Source of the DNA: Aliarcobacter sp.
GTDB taxonomy: Bacteria; Campylobacterota; Campylobacteria; Campylobacterales; Arcobacteraceae
Assembly: GCA_028689025.1 (NCBI GenBank)
Contig: JAQTXA010000020.1
Coordinates: 1 to 52,064, forward strand
Reading direction: 5' to 3'
Length of the DNA stretch: 52,064 bases
Positions within the stretch are counted from its first letter, which is position 1, and the number at the start of each line of letters is the position of its first letter. The notes beneath the pieces were generated by a model. The model searched no databases. It saw only the letters and a list, made by a program, of their open reading frames with translations, and was not told the DNA's origin. The position numbers and the translations under genes were made by a program. Below are positions 23,801 through 31,574 of this stretch, piece by piece.

Positions 23801-26796
23801 GTTGAAGTACCATTAAGAGTTAATGTTCCTTGATTATCTATTGCAGTCGTTATTGGAGCATTTATATTTGAATTATCCGCTAATACTATTGTTCCATCAC
23901 CTGAAAAATTTAAATTATCAGCATTTACTGATGAATTAAATGTAACTGTTTTTCCAGTAGCTCCGGCATTTATTTGTGCTAACTTTTCTGTATTTGTTCC
24001 AATTGTTCCTGTTGCAGTTGAATCACCTAAAAAAGTTAAAACACCTTGGGTATTATTTGAAGTTGTTATAGTTGAAGTTATATTTTTTCCATCTATTAAT
24101 TCTAATGTAGAATTATTTGATGTTTCATTATTTAAAACTGTATTTGTTGCATATACATTTCCATTTATTATCGTCTTAGAGTAATTACCCGTTCCTCCAC
24201 TCTCTCCAATATTTAAAGTATTTATTAAATTACCTGAACTTCCAATATTTCCTGTAACATTTTGAGTTTTACCTAATGTATCCCCAACAAAAGTTATAAC
24301 TCCATTATCAGAAGTTAAAACAATAACATCACTTGTTAAATCTGACTTAAATTTTATTTCACCTGTTCCTGTTACATTTAGGTTTGTAGCATACACATCT
24401 GAGCTAAATGTTGCTGTCTTCCCTGTAGCTCCTGCATTCACATTTGCTAATTTATTACCATTTGTCCCTACTTGTCCACTTACTGTTGAAGTCCCTGCTA
24501 GGTTTAATGTTCCTGTATCATTTGTAGTTGTTGTTACAGCTGCTGTTATATTCTTTGTATCTGCTAAATTTACAGTTCCATCTGCATTATAATTTAACGT
24601 TGTTCCTGTATAACTTCCATTTAAATCTACTGCTCCTGTTCCTGTTACATTTAGGTTTGTAGCATACACATCTGAGCTAAATGTTGCTGTCTTCCCTGTA
24701 GCTCCTGCATTCACATTTGCTAATTTATTACCATTTGTCCCTACTTGTCCACTTACTGTTGAAGTCCCTGCTAGGTTTAATGTTCCTGTATCATTTGTAG
24801 TTGTTGTTACAGCTGCTGTTATATTCTTTGTATCTGCTAAATTTACAGTTCCATCTGCATTATAATTTAACGTTGTTCCTGTATAACTTCCATTTAAATC
24901 TACTGCTCCTGTTCCTGTTACATTTAGGTTTGTAGCATACACATCTGAGCTAAATGTTGCTGTCTTCCCTGTAGCTCCTGCATTCACATTTGCTAATTTA
25001 TTACCATTTGTCCCTACTTGTCCACTTACTGTTGAAGTCCCTGATAATGTCAAAATACCCATATTTGCATCAGCTGTAGTAATCGTTGAAGTTATATTTT
25101 TCCCATCAGCTAAAAGTAAAGTTGAACTACTTGCTCCATTATTGAACACTGTACTATTTGCAAATATGTTTCCAGTTACTGTCACTGTTGAATAATTAGA
25201 AGAAACTCCACTCTCCCCTATATTCAAAATATTTACATCTGTTGTTAGTGAACTACCAATATCCCCATTTATTGTTTGCGATTTTCCTGCCACATCACCT
25301 ACAAAAGTTACTGTACCTTGATTATCTAAAGTTGTTAATATGTTTCCAGTCAAATCACCATATAAATTTGCTGTTCCAGCACCACTAAAAACTATATTTG
25401 AAGTTGTAGCACCTGATACTGTATTAAAATTACCTATTCCCGATGTTATGTTTGTTGATGTAGCTGTCAAATTCTTTTCAAAATTTGTTGTTCCTGCATT
25501 TACATTTACAGTTGTTGCTGTTACATCATCTTGAAATGTTGTACTACCCGTACCAGTATTTGTTACATTTACAGTATTTACTGTTCCTGTAAAAGTTGAA
25601 GTTGATCCTGTTGCACCAGAATTTACCTCAGCTAGTTTTCCTGTTGAACCTACAGTCCCTGTTACTGTTGAACTTCCTTCTAATGTTAAAATACCTTTAT
25701 TTACATCTGCAGTTGTAATTGTTGAAGTTATATTTGAGCCATTTGATAGAAACAAAGTTGAACTATTTGTTGTTCCATTATTTAAAACAGTACTGTTTGC
25801 ATAAATATTCCCATTTACAACTGTTCTCGAATAATTTGATGAAACGGTATCACTTCCTATATTCAAAATATTTATATCAGATAAAGTTGATGTTCCTATA
25901 TTCCCTGTGATAATTTGTTCTTTTCCACTACCATTACCTACAATTGTTATTGTTCCAAGATTATCAGAAGTTGTAACATTACCAGTAAAATCATCACTTA
26001 ATAGTACAATACCTGCTTGACTAAAATTCATTGCATCTGTAATTCCTGCAGATAAATCTACTGCTGAATTAAATGTTATAGTACTTGTAGTATTAACATC
26101 TATAGAACCTGCACTTACAGCTCCAGCAAAAGAAGCAGTTCCATTTAATTGGATATTTCCATCATCAATACTTGTTGTTCCTGAAACAGTATTTGATCCA
26201 GTAAAAACCAAGTTTGCAGTATAACTATCATTTTGAATAGTATAAGTAGCGGCATTGTTTACATAATAATAATCTGAAGTTTGTTTGATTATATTATTTA
26301 CTGTTGCAGATGAATCTAATGTAACTGTAAAAATATTAGTAGGCGTAAAAGTTTGGTAATAAGCTAAATCATAATTTGTTAAAGTTGACGGAGTATTGAA
26401 ATAAGTTCCATCTGCTATATTTTGAGAAGAACCTGTTACTGTTCCCATGCTACCTTGTAAAGTTGAATTCTCAGTAGGTAAAGAACCTGTAACCTCATAA
26501 TCTGCAACACCAATATAAGAAGATACTACTCTTTCTGGTTTGAAAATTATACTTTCTGTCGAAGAAACAATAGAGTAATTAGCAGTAGAAATACCCGTAT
26601 CTGATTTAGCTGTTGCTGATATATCTCCAGAAGTATATGTAGTACCATTAGTTACTCCATCAAAAAAAATTTGTGAGTAAGCATTGGTACTACCAAGCGT
26701 TAACATTCCAGCTATCAAAGCAATAGACAGTGATAAACCTATTTTTCCACCTTTTAAGATACGAAATCTCGTATCCACAACTCTGAATGAATTCAT
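20860..26796 (-). CDS. Large autotransporter (type Va secretion) with repeat-rich passenger
   Basis: The protein has 1978 residues. A long, charged N-terminal region precedes the hydrophobic signal core (about 1-42, ending NAYSQ), like extended signal peptides of autotransporters. The passenger (about 43-1690) is Thr/Asn/Gly-rich with many short beta-strand repeats (TGTLNLAGTSTVSGQVGT, ATFSSDVYATNLNVTG) expected to form a beta-helix. A small GSITANSIILSSDTKINITY segment leads to an autotransporter beta-barrel (about 1690-1978), ending in FRLSF with the C-terminal Phe typical for BAM recognition. No protease or lipase motif is seen in the passenger, so adhesion or aggregation is likely. Start ATG has GGAGAA upstream. 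Confidence 0.93.
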   Translation of the reverse strand: MNSFRVVDTRFRILKGGKIGLSLSIALIAGMLTLGSTNAYSQIFFDGVTNGTTYTSGDISATAKSDTGISTANYSIVSSTESIIFKPERVVSSYIGVADYEVTGSLPTENSTLQGSMGTVTGSSQNIADGTYFNTPSTLTNYDLAYYQTFTPTNIFTVTLDSSATVNNIIKQTSDYYYVNNAATYTIQNDSYTANLVFTGSNTVSGTTSIDDGNIQLNGTASFAGAVSAGSIDVNTTSTITFNSAVDLSAGITDAMNFSQAGIVLLSDDFTGNVTTSDNLGTITIVGNGSGKEQIITGNIGTSTLSDINILNIGSDTVSSNYSRTVVNGNIYANSTVLNNGTTNSSTLFLSNGSNITSTITTADVNKGILTLEGSSTVTGTVGSTGKLAEVNSGATGSTSTFTGTVNTVNVTNTGTGSTTFQDDVTATTVNVNAGTTNFEKNLTATSTNITSGIGNFNTVSGATTSNIVFSGAGTANLYGDLTGNILTTLDNQGTVTFVGDVAGKSQTINGDIGSSLTTDVNILNIGESGVSSNYSTVTVTGNIFANSTVFNNGASSSTLLLADGKNITSTITTADANMGILTLSGTSTVSGQVGTNGNKLANVNAGATGKTATFSSDVYATNLNVTGTGAVDLNGSYTGTTLNYNADGTVNLADTKNITAAVTTTTNDTGTLNLAGTSTVSGQVGTNGNKLANVNAGATGKTATFSSDVYATNLNVTGTGAVDLNGSYTGTTLNYNADGTVNLADTKNITAAVTTTTNDTGTLNLAGTSTVSGQVGTNGNKLANVNAGATGKTATFSSDVYATNLNVTGTGEIKFKSDLTSDVIVLTSDNGVITFVGDTLGKTQNVTGNIGSSGNLINTLNIGESGGTGNYSKTIINGNVYATNTVLNNETSNNSTLELIDGKNITSTITTSNNTQGVLTFLGDSTATGTIGTNTEKLAQINAGATGKTVTFNSSVNADNLNFSGDGTIVLADNSNINAPITTAIDNQGTLTLNGTSTISGQVGTSTESLKVINTGVNSSNSTFSSDVYATNLNLTGDGIVNLNGTLTGDINFSGNNATVNVADGKGILGSVQTLANNTGILNYKGDGTISGNIGTSGLGIKELNINTNNDQNSTDGVLVTFDALGRELYADVVGLRNNATLTLSDNANMTNTGLDNILVTTDVTNTGTLTFQGTSNITGEVGESNKVLNTINAGATAEIVTFNDMVYATTLKYSGNGKVALNGDTVANTAEGMVGTVDLNNTTGTLAIGDNVNLTTGTSGIQFLNANSAILTFNGSSTVTGALGGNTAGNSTFERINAGADSSIVTFKNDVYVKESNDTTFHVSGTGTVNFEGDLIGDLIYDNLGDGIVNVSNGKSIIVSTVPVAVKTQTDNVGTLNFLGTTTLYSDIGTASKKLKNVTFASAGTSSDSYVMDLSKNIYAQNTYIGNSLNNTSINITDNITFGGNLEVKNNSILNVSDYDLTVADNLNIASNSTLKFKVYTTDISAGQAVENPKSGSITANSIILSSDTKINITYDGSWYGAGKYNLINATSSTGTYYGTELNGLVSDNSIIDSIVKNDGTNLTLFADRTGSGAYNPNDLYIVKSEIGNHYSNGASQALAGYANEAQREGALSDVIRRLEELDGGTVLTNAKKEEMIRTQKLLTPIANNSTIKSSLVATNTVLSTISDRISDIRVSSSMDFIPWGGDYSGLSSGDYMQDYALWIKAMGAKATQNKVKDYDGYETSTYGLVAGVDKTLRDGTTIGIAFAHSDTKINQTDFRAGDSSNTKSIQLSAYASKELGDAYVDGVLSYAKHTTEGSRTANSGKLTSSVDADQLSAKVETGYRVYLEDIATFTPFASFEYGTLNQKAYTEKGSVYQNDALKVANTKITKGNIGLGTKISANLNLGNVVIIPELKFGVYNAIGDKNADIKAQYTGGGNEFVTPTQDLTDTMYKAGIGIKTTLSQSTSLMLGVDYDRSKDGSFQGYSGNASFRLSF
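24368..25050 (-). repeat. 273-bp near-identical tandem repeats within the autotransporter
   Basis: The word CCTGTTACATTTAGGTTTG recurs at 24368, 24641 and 24914, exactly 273 bases (91 codons) apart. Two full copies look almost identical base for base, and a third copy continues to about 25050 before diverging. More diverged units flank them. Preserved synonymous sites indicate recent duplication, so copy number may vary between strains. Confidence 0.93.
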
Positions 26797-26840
26797 TCTT
26801 AGAGTTCTCCTTAGTTTTTCAATACATCATAATTGTATTT

Positions 26841-26846
26841 ATTATA
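26841..26846 (-). promoter_or_regulatory. Probable -10 element of the autotransporter operon
   Basis: TATAAT on the minus strand 45 bases before the autotransporter start codon, in the short gap between it and the upstream esterase gene. No clear -35. Confidence 0.45.
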
Positions 26847-26885
26847 TCCAATTAATGCTGAAATATCAGGTGTTGAGAAGTTATT

Positions 26886-27449
26886 TTAGTTATAAAAAAA
26901 GCTATTTATTTTTCTAAAGTATCTTTCTATTCCATCAAAAGAGTGTGTTCCACCCTCTTCAATAATAAGTTCTGTCTCTTCTAGTTTTAATGCAGCTTCA
27001 GTAAAATCTAAAACCTCATCCTCTTCTTGTAAAAGTGTTATAAAATTTGAAGGATTTTTTATATAATCTACTTCATAATTTTTTAATGATTTTATATGAT
27101 TTTGATTAAATTCAAATCTTGAATTATCATAAAAATTTGTTACAAAATCAACACCCTCATATCTATCTAAAGTTCCCCAAGGATTAATTGCTGGATTAAT
27201 TAAAACAGCCTTTAAATCATACTTATTTGCTAAAAATAACGCATAAAAACCACCTAAAGATGAACCAACTAAATATACAGGTTCTTCTTTACTTAAAAAA
27301 GCTTCAATTATTTGCTCCAAGGTATCAATAGCCAAATTTGGAATTGTTGAAAGTGAAATTGTTATTATTTCATCTTCAAAGTACTCTTTAAATTTTTGTG
27401 GTTTTGAACCAAAACCTGAACTTGCAAATCCATGAATATATATTATCAT
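26886..27449 (-). CDS. YqiA-like alpha/beta-fold esterase
   Basis: The protein has 187 residues from the ATG at 27449, which begins MIIYIHGFASS and has GGA 10 bases upstream. A possible extension to 27617 would run through the divergent lpxR-like gene and is rejected. Motifs: HGFASS oxyanion region (6-11), nucleophile elbow GSSLGG with Ser64, and late GGTHSFDG with the catalytic His. This matches the UPF0227/YqiA family of small cytoplasmic esterases. It is divergent from the lpxR-like gene. Confidence 0.88.
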   Translation of the reverse strand: MIIYIHGFASSGFGSKPQKFKEYFEDEIITISLSTIPNLAIDTLEQIIEAFLSKEEPVYLVGSSLGGFYALFLANKYDLKAVLINPAINPWGTLDRYEGVDFVTNFYDNSRFEFNQNHIKSLKNYEVDYIKNPSNFITLLQEEDEVLDFTEAALKLEETELIIEEGGTHSFDGIERYFRKINSFFYN

Positions 27450-27475
27450 TTTATTTTTTTCCAATTTTATTATTA

Positions 27476-27481
27476 TATAAT
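27476..27481 (+). promoter_or_regulatory. Probable -10 element of the lpxR-like gene
   Basis: TATAAT 30 bases before the start codon, in the 61-base gap between divergent esterase and lpxR-like genes. Confidence 0.5.
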
Positions 27482-27510
27482 TTTGGAATATTACAATAAA
27501 AGGATTAATA

Positions 27511-28494
27511 ATGAAATTATTTCTAAGGATTTTTTCAATTTGTCTTTTGTCTTTAAATTTAAATGCGCAAGTAGTTTCTGCATTTATTGAAAATGATGTT
27601 GTAGATGGACAAGACAAACACTATACAAATGGTATGGCATTTACATATTTAAGTGATAATGATACAAATAACTTAAATAAATATAACAATAGTTTTTTTG
27701 ATTTAATATCAAAAATTCCTACATTTAACAATAATACTAAATATCAAACAATGGGAATGACAATTTCTCATCTTACCTTTACACCAAATGATTCTGAAAA
27801 TCACAATAAAATAATTGGAGATGTACCATATGCTGGTGTGGTTACAGTTGATTTTATTTTATATAAATGGGAAGAAGATTTTTTTCATCAATATATGATA
27901 ACTTTAGGAATGGCTGGACCTAGTGCATTAGCAGAACAAGCTCAAAATACTTATCATCAAATTACTGGAAATAAGAATACAAATGGTTGGAATAATCAAT
28001 TAGCCGATGATTTTTTATATAATTTCTCTTACGCTTATGGTTATAGAGCATTTCAACATAATTTTTCTTATGGAAAAATGGATATTGTAAACAACTTTAG
28101 AGTTGATGTTGGAAATTATAATAGAGCTTTAATGGCTGGAAGTATGCTTAGATATGGAGATAATTATCCAAACAATTTTAATACTATTGGGAGATTTATA
28201 GGAGCAAATGAAAATAAACTTTTAAATCTTGACGCAAAAAGAAATAAAGATTTTGCTTGGTCAGTTTCTTATGGCTTAGGTTACTCTTATACCGATTATT
28301 TTTATATAACTAACTATGATAAATCTTATCAATTAGATAAGTTAAAAGATACATTTATTCATTTGTTTTCTATTGACACATACTTTGATGATTTTGTTTT
28401 ATCTTTTACTTATAAAACTTCAAAATTTGTATCAGTAGATCACAAAAGTGAATATGAGAACTGGGGTGGAATAAATTTAGCTTATCTATTTTAG
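27511..28494 (+). CDS. lpxR: LpxR-like outer-membrane lipid A 3'-O-deacylase
   Basis: The protein has 327 residues with a signal peptide (about 1-19). The mature N-terminus carries ENDVVDGQDKHYTNG, the LpxR/DUF2219 signature with Asn28-Asp29. GMAGPSALAEQAQNTYHQITG contains the conserved catalytic His149, followed by GWNNQL. Alternating hydrophobic strands and a terminal Phe fit a 12-stranded outer-membrane barrel. The enzyme would remove the 3'-acyloxyacyl group from lipid A. It overlaps the convergent RNase H gene by 9 bases. Family call is good; activity is not proven. Confidence 0.88.
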   Translation: MKLFLRIFSICLLSLNLNAQVVSAFIENDVVDGQDKHYTNGMAFTYLSDNDTNNLNKYNNSFFDLISKIPTFNNNTKYQTMGMTISHLTFTPNDSENHNKIIGDVPYAGVVTVDFILYKWEEDFFHQYMITLGMAGPSALAEQAQNTYHQITGNKNTNGWNNQLADDFLYNFSYAYGYRAFQHNFSYGKMDIVNNFRVDVGNYNRALMAGSMLRYGDNYPNNFNTIGRFIGANENKLLNLDAKRNKDFAWSVSYGLGYSYTDYFYITNYDKSYQLDKLKDTFIHLFSIDTYFDDFVLSFTYKTSKFVSVDHKSEYENWGGINLAYLF

Positions 28495-28971
28495 ATAAGC
28501 TAAGTTTTCTCGTAAGGCATTTCGTGAAGCTTTATCTACAAGATTAAAAATTTCATCAATATTATCTTTTAAACTACTTTTTTTATGCCCTTTTACTTTT
28601 ATAAAAATTAGATTTAATTTATCAATTTTTTCAAAAAAAAGTTTATATAACTCATGATTATTCATCAATTTTCCTTTTGATGATTTGTAATCATTTGACT
28701 CTAATCTTTTTCTTCTATCTTCTAAACCAATTATATTTTGACAATCTGTATAAACTTCAATAAAAGAGTCTTTTCCTATTTCATCTAAAGCCCAAAGTAA
28801 TGTTTGAAGCTCTACTTTTGTTGAACTTGTATCTTCAAATCTCTTAGTTTTTATATTTTTTTTCATATCTTCAATAGATTTATTTTCATCTAAAATTAAT
28901 AAATATGCACCAAATCCAATTTTTTCTTGAGGATTTACACTTGAGTCTGTAAATAGTTTTATTTTTTTCAT
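28486..28971 (-). CDS. RNase H-fold family protein
   Basis: The protein has 161 residues. The RNase H acidic residues are in place: Asp9 in LFTDSS, Glu54 in KVELQTLLWAL, Asp76 in VYTDCQN and Asp146 in NLVDKASR, with His129 in VKGHKK. It should cleave RNA in RNA-DNA hybrids, or act as a related nuclease. The spacing is compatible with type I RNase H, but the sequence is divergent. Whether it is the main RNase HI of the cell cannot be told. It is divergent from radA. Confidence 0.82.
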   Translation of the reverse strand: MKKIKLFTDSSVNPQEKIGFGAYLLILDENKSIEDMKKNIKTKRFEDTSSTKVELQTLLWALDEIGKDSFIEVYTDCQNIIGLEDRRKRLESNDYKSSKGKLMNNHELYKLFFEKIDKLNLIFIKVKGHKKSSLKDNIDEIFNLVDKASRNALRENLAYLK

Positions 28972-28991
28972 AAATGATTGTATTGTATTTT

Positions 28992-29010
28992 ATATTACAA
29001 AGTGTAATAT
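28992..29010. promoter_or_regulatory. 8-3-8 inverted repeat upstream of radA
   Basis: ATATTACA (28992-28999) and TGTAATAT (29003-29010) flank AAG. The palindrome lies in the 99-base divergent region between the RNase H and radA genes, about 27 bases upstream of the radA -10, which suits an operator for a dimeric regulator. Confidence 0.5.
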
Positions 29011-29036
29011 TTTAGAAAGGCTATAAAAAATTTGAT

Positions 29037-29042
29037 TATAAT
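29037..29042 (+). promoter_or_regulatory. Probable -10 element of radA
   Basis: TATAAT 28 bases before the radA start codon, preceded by TTTGAT. Confidence 0.5.
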
Positions 29043-29070
29043 TGCCCAATAGAATTAATAAGGCTTTATT

Positions 29071-30420
29071 ATGGCAAAAAAGAAAATATCACTTTTTGAG
29101 TGTCAACACTGTGGAGAACAAGCTACAAAATGGCTTGGTAAATGTCCAAATTGTGGCTCATGGGATTCATTTATTGAGTTAAATCAAGAACAACAAGAGG
29201 TTTTAAAACATACTTCAAAACTTGTAAATACAACTTCAAAAGCCGTACCAATTACTCAAATACAACAAGATAATGTAACTAGATTTTCATCTTTTAATGA
29301 TGAGTTTGATTTAGTTCTTGGTGGTGGAATAGTTCCAGGAAGTTTAACTTTGATTGGTGGAAGTCCAGGAGTTGGAAAATCTACTCTACTTTTAAAAGTT
29401 GCAGGAAGTATTGCAAAATCTGGGAAAAAAGTTCTTTATGTTTCAGGTGAAGAGAGTGCTGGGCAAATAAAATTGAGAGCAAATAGATTAGATGCAAATC
29501 ATGATAGTTTATATCTATTAAGTGAAATAAAACTTGAAGAGATTCAAGATGAATTATTAAGAGAAAATTATGAAGTTGTAATCATTGACTCTATTCAAAC
29601 TATTTACTCTTCAAATCTAAGTTCAGCGCCAGGAAGTGTGAGCCAAGTGCGAGAAATCACCTTTGAACTAATGCGTAAAGCAAAAGAGTCAGATATTGCT
29701 ATGTTTATAATTGGTCATATTACAAAAGATGGAAGTATTGCAGGGCCGAGAGTTTTAGAACACATGGTTGATACGGTTTTATATTTTGAGGGAGAAGCCA
29801 GCAGGGAACTGCGAATGTTAAGAGGTTTTAAAAACAGATTTGGTTCAACTTCTGAAATTGGAATTTTTGAAATGACAGCTGAGGGATTAATTAGTGCTAA
29901 AGATATTGCCTCAAAATTCTTTGATAAATCAAAAGCTCAAAGTGGTTCCGCTTTAACTGTTGTAATGGAAGGAAGTAGAGCTATTATTTTAGAAGTTCAA
30001 GCACTGGTGACTGAAAGCACATATCCAAATCCAAAAAGAAGTGCCACAGGATTTGATGCAAATAGACTTACAATGCTTCTTGCACTTCTTGAGAAAAAAA
30101 TTGATTTACCATTAAATAATTATGATGTATTTATAAACATAAGTGGCGGAATTAAAATCAAAGAGAGTTCAGCTGATTTAGCTGTAATTGCAGCGATTAT
30201 CTCTTCATACAGAGATAGACCAATTTCAAAAGAGTCTGCTTTTATTGGAGAAGTTTCGTTAACTGGTGAAATAAAAGATGTTTATTCTATTGATATAAGA
30301 TTAAAAGAAGCCCAAGCTCAAGGAATGAAAAAAGCAGTAATTGCTCAAAAAACAAATTTAAAACTTGATATTAAAACATATGCTGTGGATGAAGTCTCTA
30401 AAATGATAGAATTATTTTAA
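29071..30420 (+). CDS. radA: DNA repair protein RadA
   Basis: The protein has 449 residues. An N-terminal zinc finger (CQHCGEQATKWLGKCPNCGSW) precedes a RecA-like ATPase with Walker A GGSPGVGKSTL and the RadA-specific KNRFG motif. The C-terminal Lon protease-like domain includes INISGGIKIKESSADLAVIAA. RadA is a branch-migration helicase in recombinational repair. The length is normal for the family. ybeY follows 39 bases later with its own possible promoter. Confidence 0.96.
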   Translation: MAKKKISLFECQHCGEQATKWLGKCPNCGSWDSFIELNQEQQEVLKHTSKLVNTTSKAVPITQIQQDNVTRFSSFNDEFDLVLGGGIVPGSLTLIGGSPGVGKSTLLLKVAGSIAKSGKKVLYVSGEESAGQIKLRANRLDANHDSLYLLSEIKLEEIQDELLRENYEVVIIDSIQTIYSSNLSSAPGSVSQVREITFELMRKAKESDIAMFIIGHITKDGSIAGPRVLEHMVDTVLYFEGEASRELRMLRGFKNRFGSTSEIGIFEMTAEGLISAKDIASKFFDKSKAQSGSALTVVMEGSRAIILEVQALVTESTYPNPKRSATGFDANRLTMLLALLEKKIDLPLNNYDVFINISGGIKIKESSADLAVIAAIISSYRDRPISKESAFIGEVSLTGEIKDVYSIDIRLKEAQAQGMKKAVIAQKTNLKLDIKTYAVDEVSKMIELF

Positions 30421-30459
30421 TTAAGAGTTTGATACAATCGCGCTTTTAAAAGGAACATA

Positions 30460-30879
30460 ATGATAGATTTAGAAAATAATACAGAATTTGAAATAGATAT
30501 TTCAATTTTAGAAAAAATAGCAAACTCTCTTACAAAAAAAGATATTGAGCTAATGGTAGTAAAAAATGATGAAATACAAGAGTTAAATAAAGAACATAGA
30601 AAAATAGACAAAGCAACTGATGTTTTAAGTTTTCCTATGGATTTTGATTTTGTTAATATGCCTTTGGGTTCTATTGTAATTTCAACTGATTTTGTGCAAG
30701 AGAAATCAAAAGAGTATGGTCATAGTTTTAATGAAGAGTTTTCACTTCTATTTATTCATGGAATTTTACATCTTTTAGGTTATGACCATGAAGTTGATGA
30801 TGGTGAACATAGAGATAAAGAAGAGGAACTAATAAAAGAGTTTAAACTACCAGATAGTTTGATAGTTAGAAACTCTTAA
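30460..30879 (+). CDS. ybeY: Endoribonuclease YbeY (rRNA maturation factor)
   Basis: The protein has 139 residues. The metal-binding HGILHLLGYDH motif (H-x3-H-x5-H) and the earlier KATDVLSFPMD are diagnostic. It is a single-strand endoribonuclease acting in 16S rRNA 3'-end maturation and 70S quality control. The ATG has AAAGGAAC upstream. It follows radA and ends in a terminator shared with perR. Confidence 0.94.
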   Translation: MIDLENNTEFEIDISILEKIANSLTKKDIELMVVKNDEIQELNKEHRKIDKATDVLSFPMDFDFVNMPLGSIVISTDFVQEKSKEYGHSFNEEFSLLFIHGILHLLGYDHEVDDGEHRDKEEELIKEFKLPDSLIVRNS

Positions 30880-30881
30880 AT

Positions 30882-30911
30882 AAAATAGCCTAGTATCAAC
30901 TAGACTATTTT
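30882..30911. terminator. Bidirectional terminator between ybeY and perR
   Basis: The stem AAAATAG-C-CTAGT (30882-30894) pairs with ACTAG-A-CTATTTT (30899-30911) with one mismatch and a 4-base loop. The 3' arm ends in TTTT on both strands. It overlaps the perR stop codon. Confidence 0.75.
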
Positions 30912-31309
30912 GAACAATGAGGACAAAGACCGTTTAAAACCACATTTGTTGAGTCAATTTTAAATGAACTTAATTTTGAAGCTTCAGTTAAAATAGATGA
31001 AGTATCTAACATAACGTCTTCTATATAACCACAAGAAGAACAAACTAAATGAGCATGTTCCATTTTAACTAACTCATAAACAGATTTAGTGTTTGGGATT
31101 TTTACCTCTGAAAGAAAAACTTTTTCAACCATTGCATTTATATTTTTATAAATTGTTGCCAATGATACTGATGGAAATTTAGATAATAATTTTTTATATA
31201 AATCATCAATATTCATATGCCCATTTTTGTAAAGTTCTTCAACAATTGCTACTCTTTGAGGAGTAACTTTTAAATCATATTCTTTTAATAAATTTGTATA
31301 ATTTGTCAT
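30905..31309 (-). CDS. perR: Fur-family peroxide-responsive regulator, PerR-like
   Basis: The protein has 134 residues. An N-terminal winged helix (KVTPQRVAIVEELYKNGHMNIDDLYKKL, LATIYKNINAMVEK) is followed by a dimerisation domain with MEHAHLVCSSCG and LCPHC, giving four zinc-type cysteines and the regulatory His residues. Placement divergent from a desulforubrerythrin and similarity to Campylobacter PerR favour PerR over Fur. The start has GGAGAG upstream. Fe-bound PerR would repress the divergent peroxide-defence gene and probably itself through the palindromic sites at 31431-31495. Confidence 0.87.
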   Translation of the reverse strand: MTNYTNLLKEYDLKVTPQRVAIVEELYKNGHMNIDDLYKKLLSKFPSVSLATIYKNINAMVEKVFLSEVKIPNTKSVYELVKMEHAHLVCSSCGYIEDVMLDTSSILTEASKLSSFKIDSTNVVLNGLCPHCSK

Positions 31310-31430
31310 ATAAACTCTCCCTTTTGCGGAATAATACTATTTTAATATTTATTTCCACATAAATTATCAGTAGTTTAAAATATATTTCAATTTTAAATTG
31401 ACATAAGGAATTATAACATAAATTTTTCTC

Positions 31431-31495
31431 AAAGGATAATAATTTTCTTTTAAGTTTAAATATTTTATACTTTCAAATAATAATTATTATCCTTT
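31431..31495. promoter_or_regulatory. Mirrored operator-like repeats between perR and the desulforubrerythrin gene
   Basis: AAAGGATAATAATT at 31431-31444 recurs as its exact reverse complement, AATTATTATCCTTT, at 31482-31495. The second is part of a perfect 14-bp palindrome, ATAATAATTATTAT (31477-31490), similar to Fur/PerR boxes. The sites lie upstream of the rubrerythrin -10 and face both genes, so autoregulation plus divergent control by PerR is likely. Confidence 0.65.
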
Positions 31496-31541
31496 AATAA
31501 AATATATTCTATTTTATACTGGAATGATTTTTATAAAATGC

Positions 31542-31547
31542 TATAAT
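31542..31547 (+). promoter_or_regulatory. Probable extended -10 element of the desulforubrerythrin gene
   Basis: TATAAT preceded by TGC, 28 bases before the start codon; the palindromic boxes lie 47-111 bases upstream of it. Confidence 0.55.
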
Positions 31548-31574
31548 AAAAACAATTTAATGTAGGAGTTAAAA

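Noticed and set aside
24368..25050. Insertion or mobile element as explanation for the 273-bp repeats
   Set aside because: Repeat length is 91 codons in frame with the passenger motif, with no terminal inverted repeats or transposase.
20860..26796. Plus-strand open frames within the autotransporter gene
   Set aside because: Short frames (for example 25340-25534, 25719-25910) with no ribosome-binding site, antisense to a clear long gene with signal peptide and barrel.
27450..27617. N-terminal extension of the YqiA-like esterase
   Set aside because: It would overlap the divergent lpxR-like gene and its promoter, and the family starts at the MIIYIHGFASS methionine.
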